From the NCBI GenBank assembly GCA_964506185.1, contig CAZDKL010000025.1:1-27346 (forward strand): 27,346 bases of DNA, read 5' to 3'. The notes under the pieces were generated by a model that saw only the letters and a program-made list of their open reading frames with translations, was not told the DNA's origin and did not search any database. This document shows positions 25,595-27,346 of this stretch, piece by piece (the first letter of the stretch is position 1; every line of letters begins with the position of its first letter). The translations under genes were made by a program, and so were the position numbers. The DNA comes from UBA2144 sp964506185 (GTDB lineage: Bacteria > Patescibacteriota > Gracilibacteria > Peribacterales > Peribacteraceae).

Positions 25595-25656
25595 TTTTTT
25601 TGGTGTTTTGGTGAGGTCGGAGAGGTTGCAAATCAAATAAATACTTGTATAACAAA

Positions 25657-25674
25657 AAGATCCCATTATCTTGG
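25657..25674 (-). terminator. Duplicated 5S 3' flank with T-run, candidate rRNA operon terminator
   Basis: These 18 bases are exactly complementary to 25872-25889 on the 5' side of 5S rRNA. On the transcribed (minus) strand they are followed by TCTTTTTG. The copy directly next to 5S (25755-25769) is complementary over only 15 bases. The distal copy could therefore form the longer stem and act as the real terminator or an alternative processing site. Confidence 0.5.
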
Positions 25675-25677
25675 CAT

Positions 25678-25711
25678 ACTTCGACTCGTCCGCCTAGACG
25701 GACTCGCTCAG
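25678..25711. repeat. REP-like palindromic element, copy 4 (inverted orientation)
   Basis: Reads ACTTCGACTCGTCCGCCTAG then ACGGACTCGCTCAGTAC, the reverse orientation of copy 1 with one mismatch in the central stem. It lies between the 5S gene and its duplicated 3' flank. Confidence 0.8.
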
Positions 25712-25762
25712 TACGAGAGTGATATTATGAGAGAATTTATTTTTGTATATTAAAATCCCATT

Positions 25763-25878
25763 ATCTTGGCATCGGCCTACTCTCGCAACCTAACGGCAAC
25801 TACCATCGGCGCTGAAGGGCTTAACTGCTGTGTTCGGGATGGGAACAGGTGTACCCCCTTCGCTAGAGATACCAAGAT
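25763..25878 (-). rRNA. rrf: 5S ribosomal RNA
   Basis: About 116 bases. Conserved 5S landmarks on the minus strand are CCCATCCCGAACACAGCAGTT, AGCGCCGATGGTAGT and GCGAGAGTAGG. The terminal helix pairs ATCTTGGTAT with ATGCCAAGAT. Complementarity continues outward for about five more pairs, forming a precursor stem. It lies about 70 bases downstream of 23S in the same transcript. Ends are set from helix I and may be off by a few bases. Confidence 0.93.
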
Positions 25879-25947
25879 AATGGGATCTTAAATTTAGAAT
25901 GAGCAAATCTTGCTCGCCTATTTAAGTAACACGTAAACAGAAAATAT
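25879..25947 (-). other. 23S-5S spacer
   Basis: About 70 AT-rich bases with a small hairpin (GAGCAA-ATC-TTGCTC, 25901-25915). No tRNA is present. Confidence 0.7.

Positions 25948-27346
<1,399 letters not shown>

Noticed and set aside
25657..25711. Second, truncated 5S gene
   Set aside because: Only about 18 bases of the 3' flank are duplicated; none of the internal 5S landmarks is present.

Overview
The window looks like a chromosomal segment from a small-genome, AT-rich bacterium of the Candidate Phyla Radiation (CPR) type, possibly near Peregrinibacteria. The placement is an inference. It rests on a class I lysyl-tRNA synthetase, very short or overlapping intergenic spaces, few recognisable Shine-Dalgarno sites, a self-splicing intron in the 23S rRNA gene, SLH and Cys-rich surface proteins, and TGA used as a normal stop. 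The last point argues against the TGA=Gly lineages Gracilibacteria and SR1.

Region 1 (1-15023) is a surface-glycan locus. It has a two-gene polysaccharide ABC exporter (Wzm/Wzt type), at least seven glycosyltransferases (GT-A, tandem GT2 and GT4), two PAPS-type sulfotransferases and a TylF-like O-methyltransferase. This suggests a sulfated, possibly methylated exported glycan. Genes switch strand repeatedly. Starts lie head to head (even sharing one CATG) and tails overlap convergently. One glycosyltransferase/sulfotransferase pair occurs twice, and both copies keep a tail-to-tail overlap of about 100 bp. A lysS-HD hydrolase pair sits inside the locus. Palindromic REP-like elements punctuate it, and one supplies the stop codon of the methyltransferase.

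Region 2 (15024-17865) holds housekeeping and regulatory genes: a beta-CASP metallo-beta-lactamase nuclease, an RsuA/RluB-type pseudouridine synthase, and a small ArsR-like regulator next to a perfect 32-bp palindrome.

Region 3 (17866-25559) is a cell-envelope island: an SLH-domain protein, a Cache-PAS histidine kinase without an adjacent response regulator, and two convergent secreted proteins. Those two share a Cys-rich repeat module and carry extreme Asp/Glu, Lys and Tyr/acidic tracts. The first of them is broken by a 19-N scaffold gap and a frame change, so its reading frame must be rejoined. Several genes here have TGnTATAAT extended -10 promoters.

Region 4 (25560-27346) is the end of a ribosomal RNA operon on the minus strand: the 3' part of 23S rRNA interrupted by a 414-nt group I intron at about E. 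coli position 2500, then 5S rRNA. A duplicated 5S 3' flank and a REP element follow. No tRNA, CRISPR array, transposase or complete mobile element was seen.
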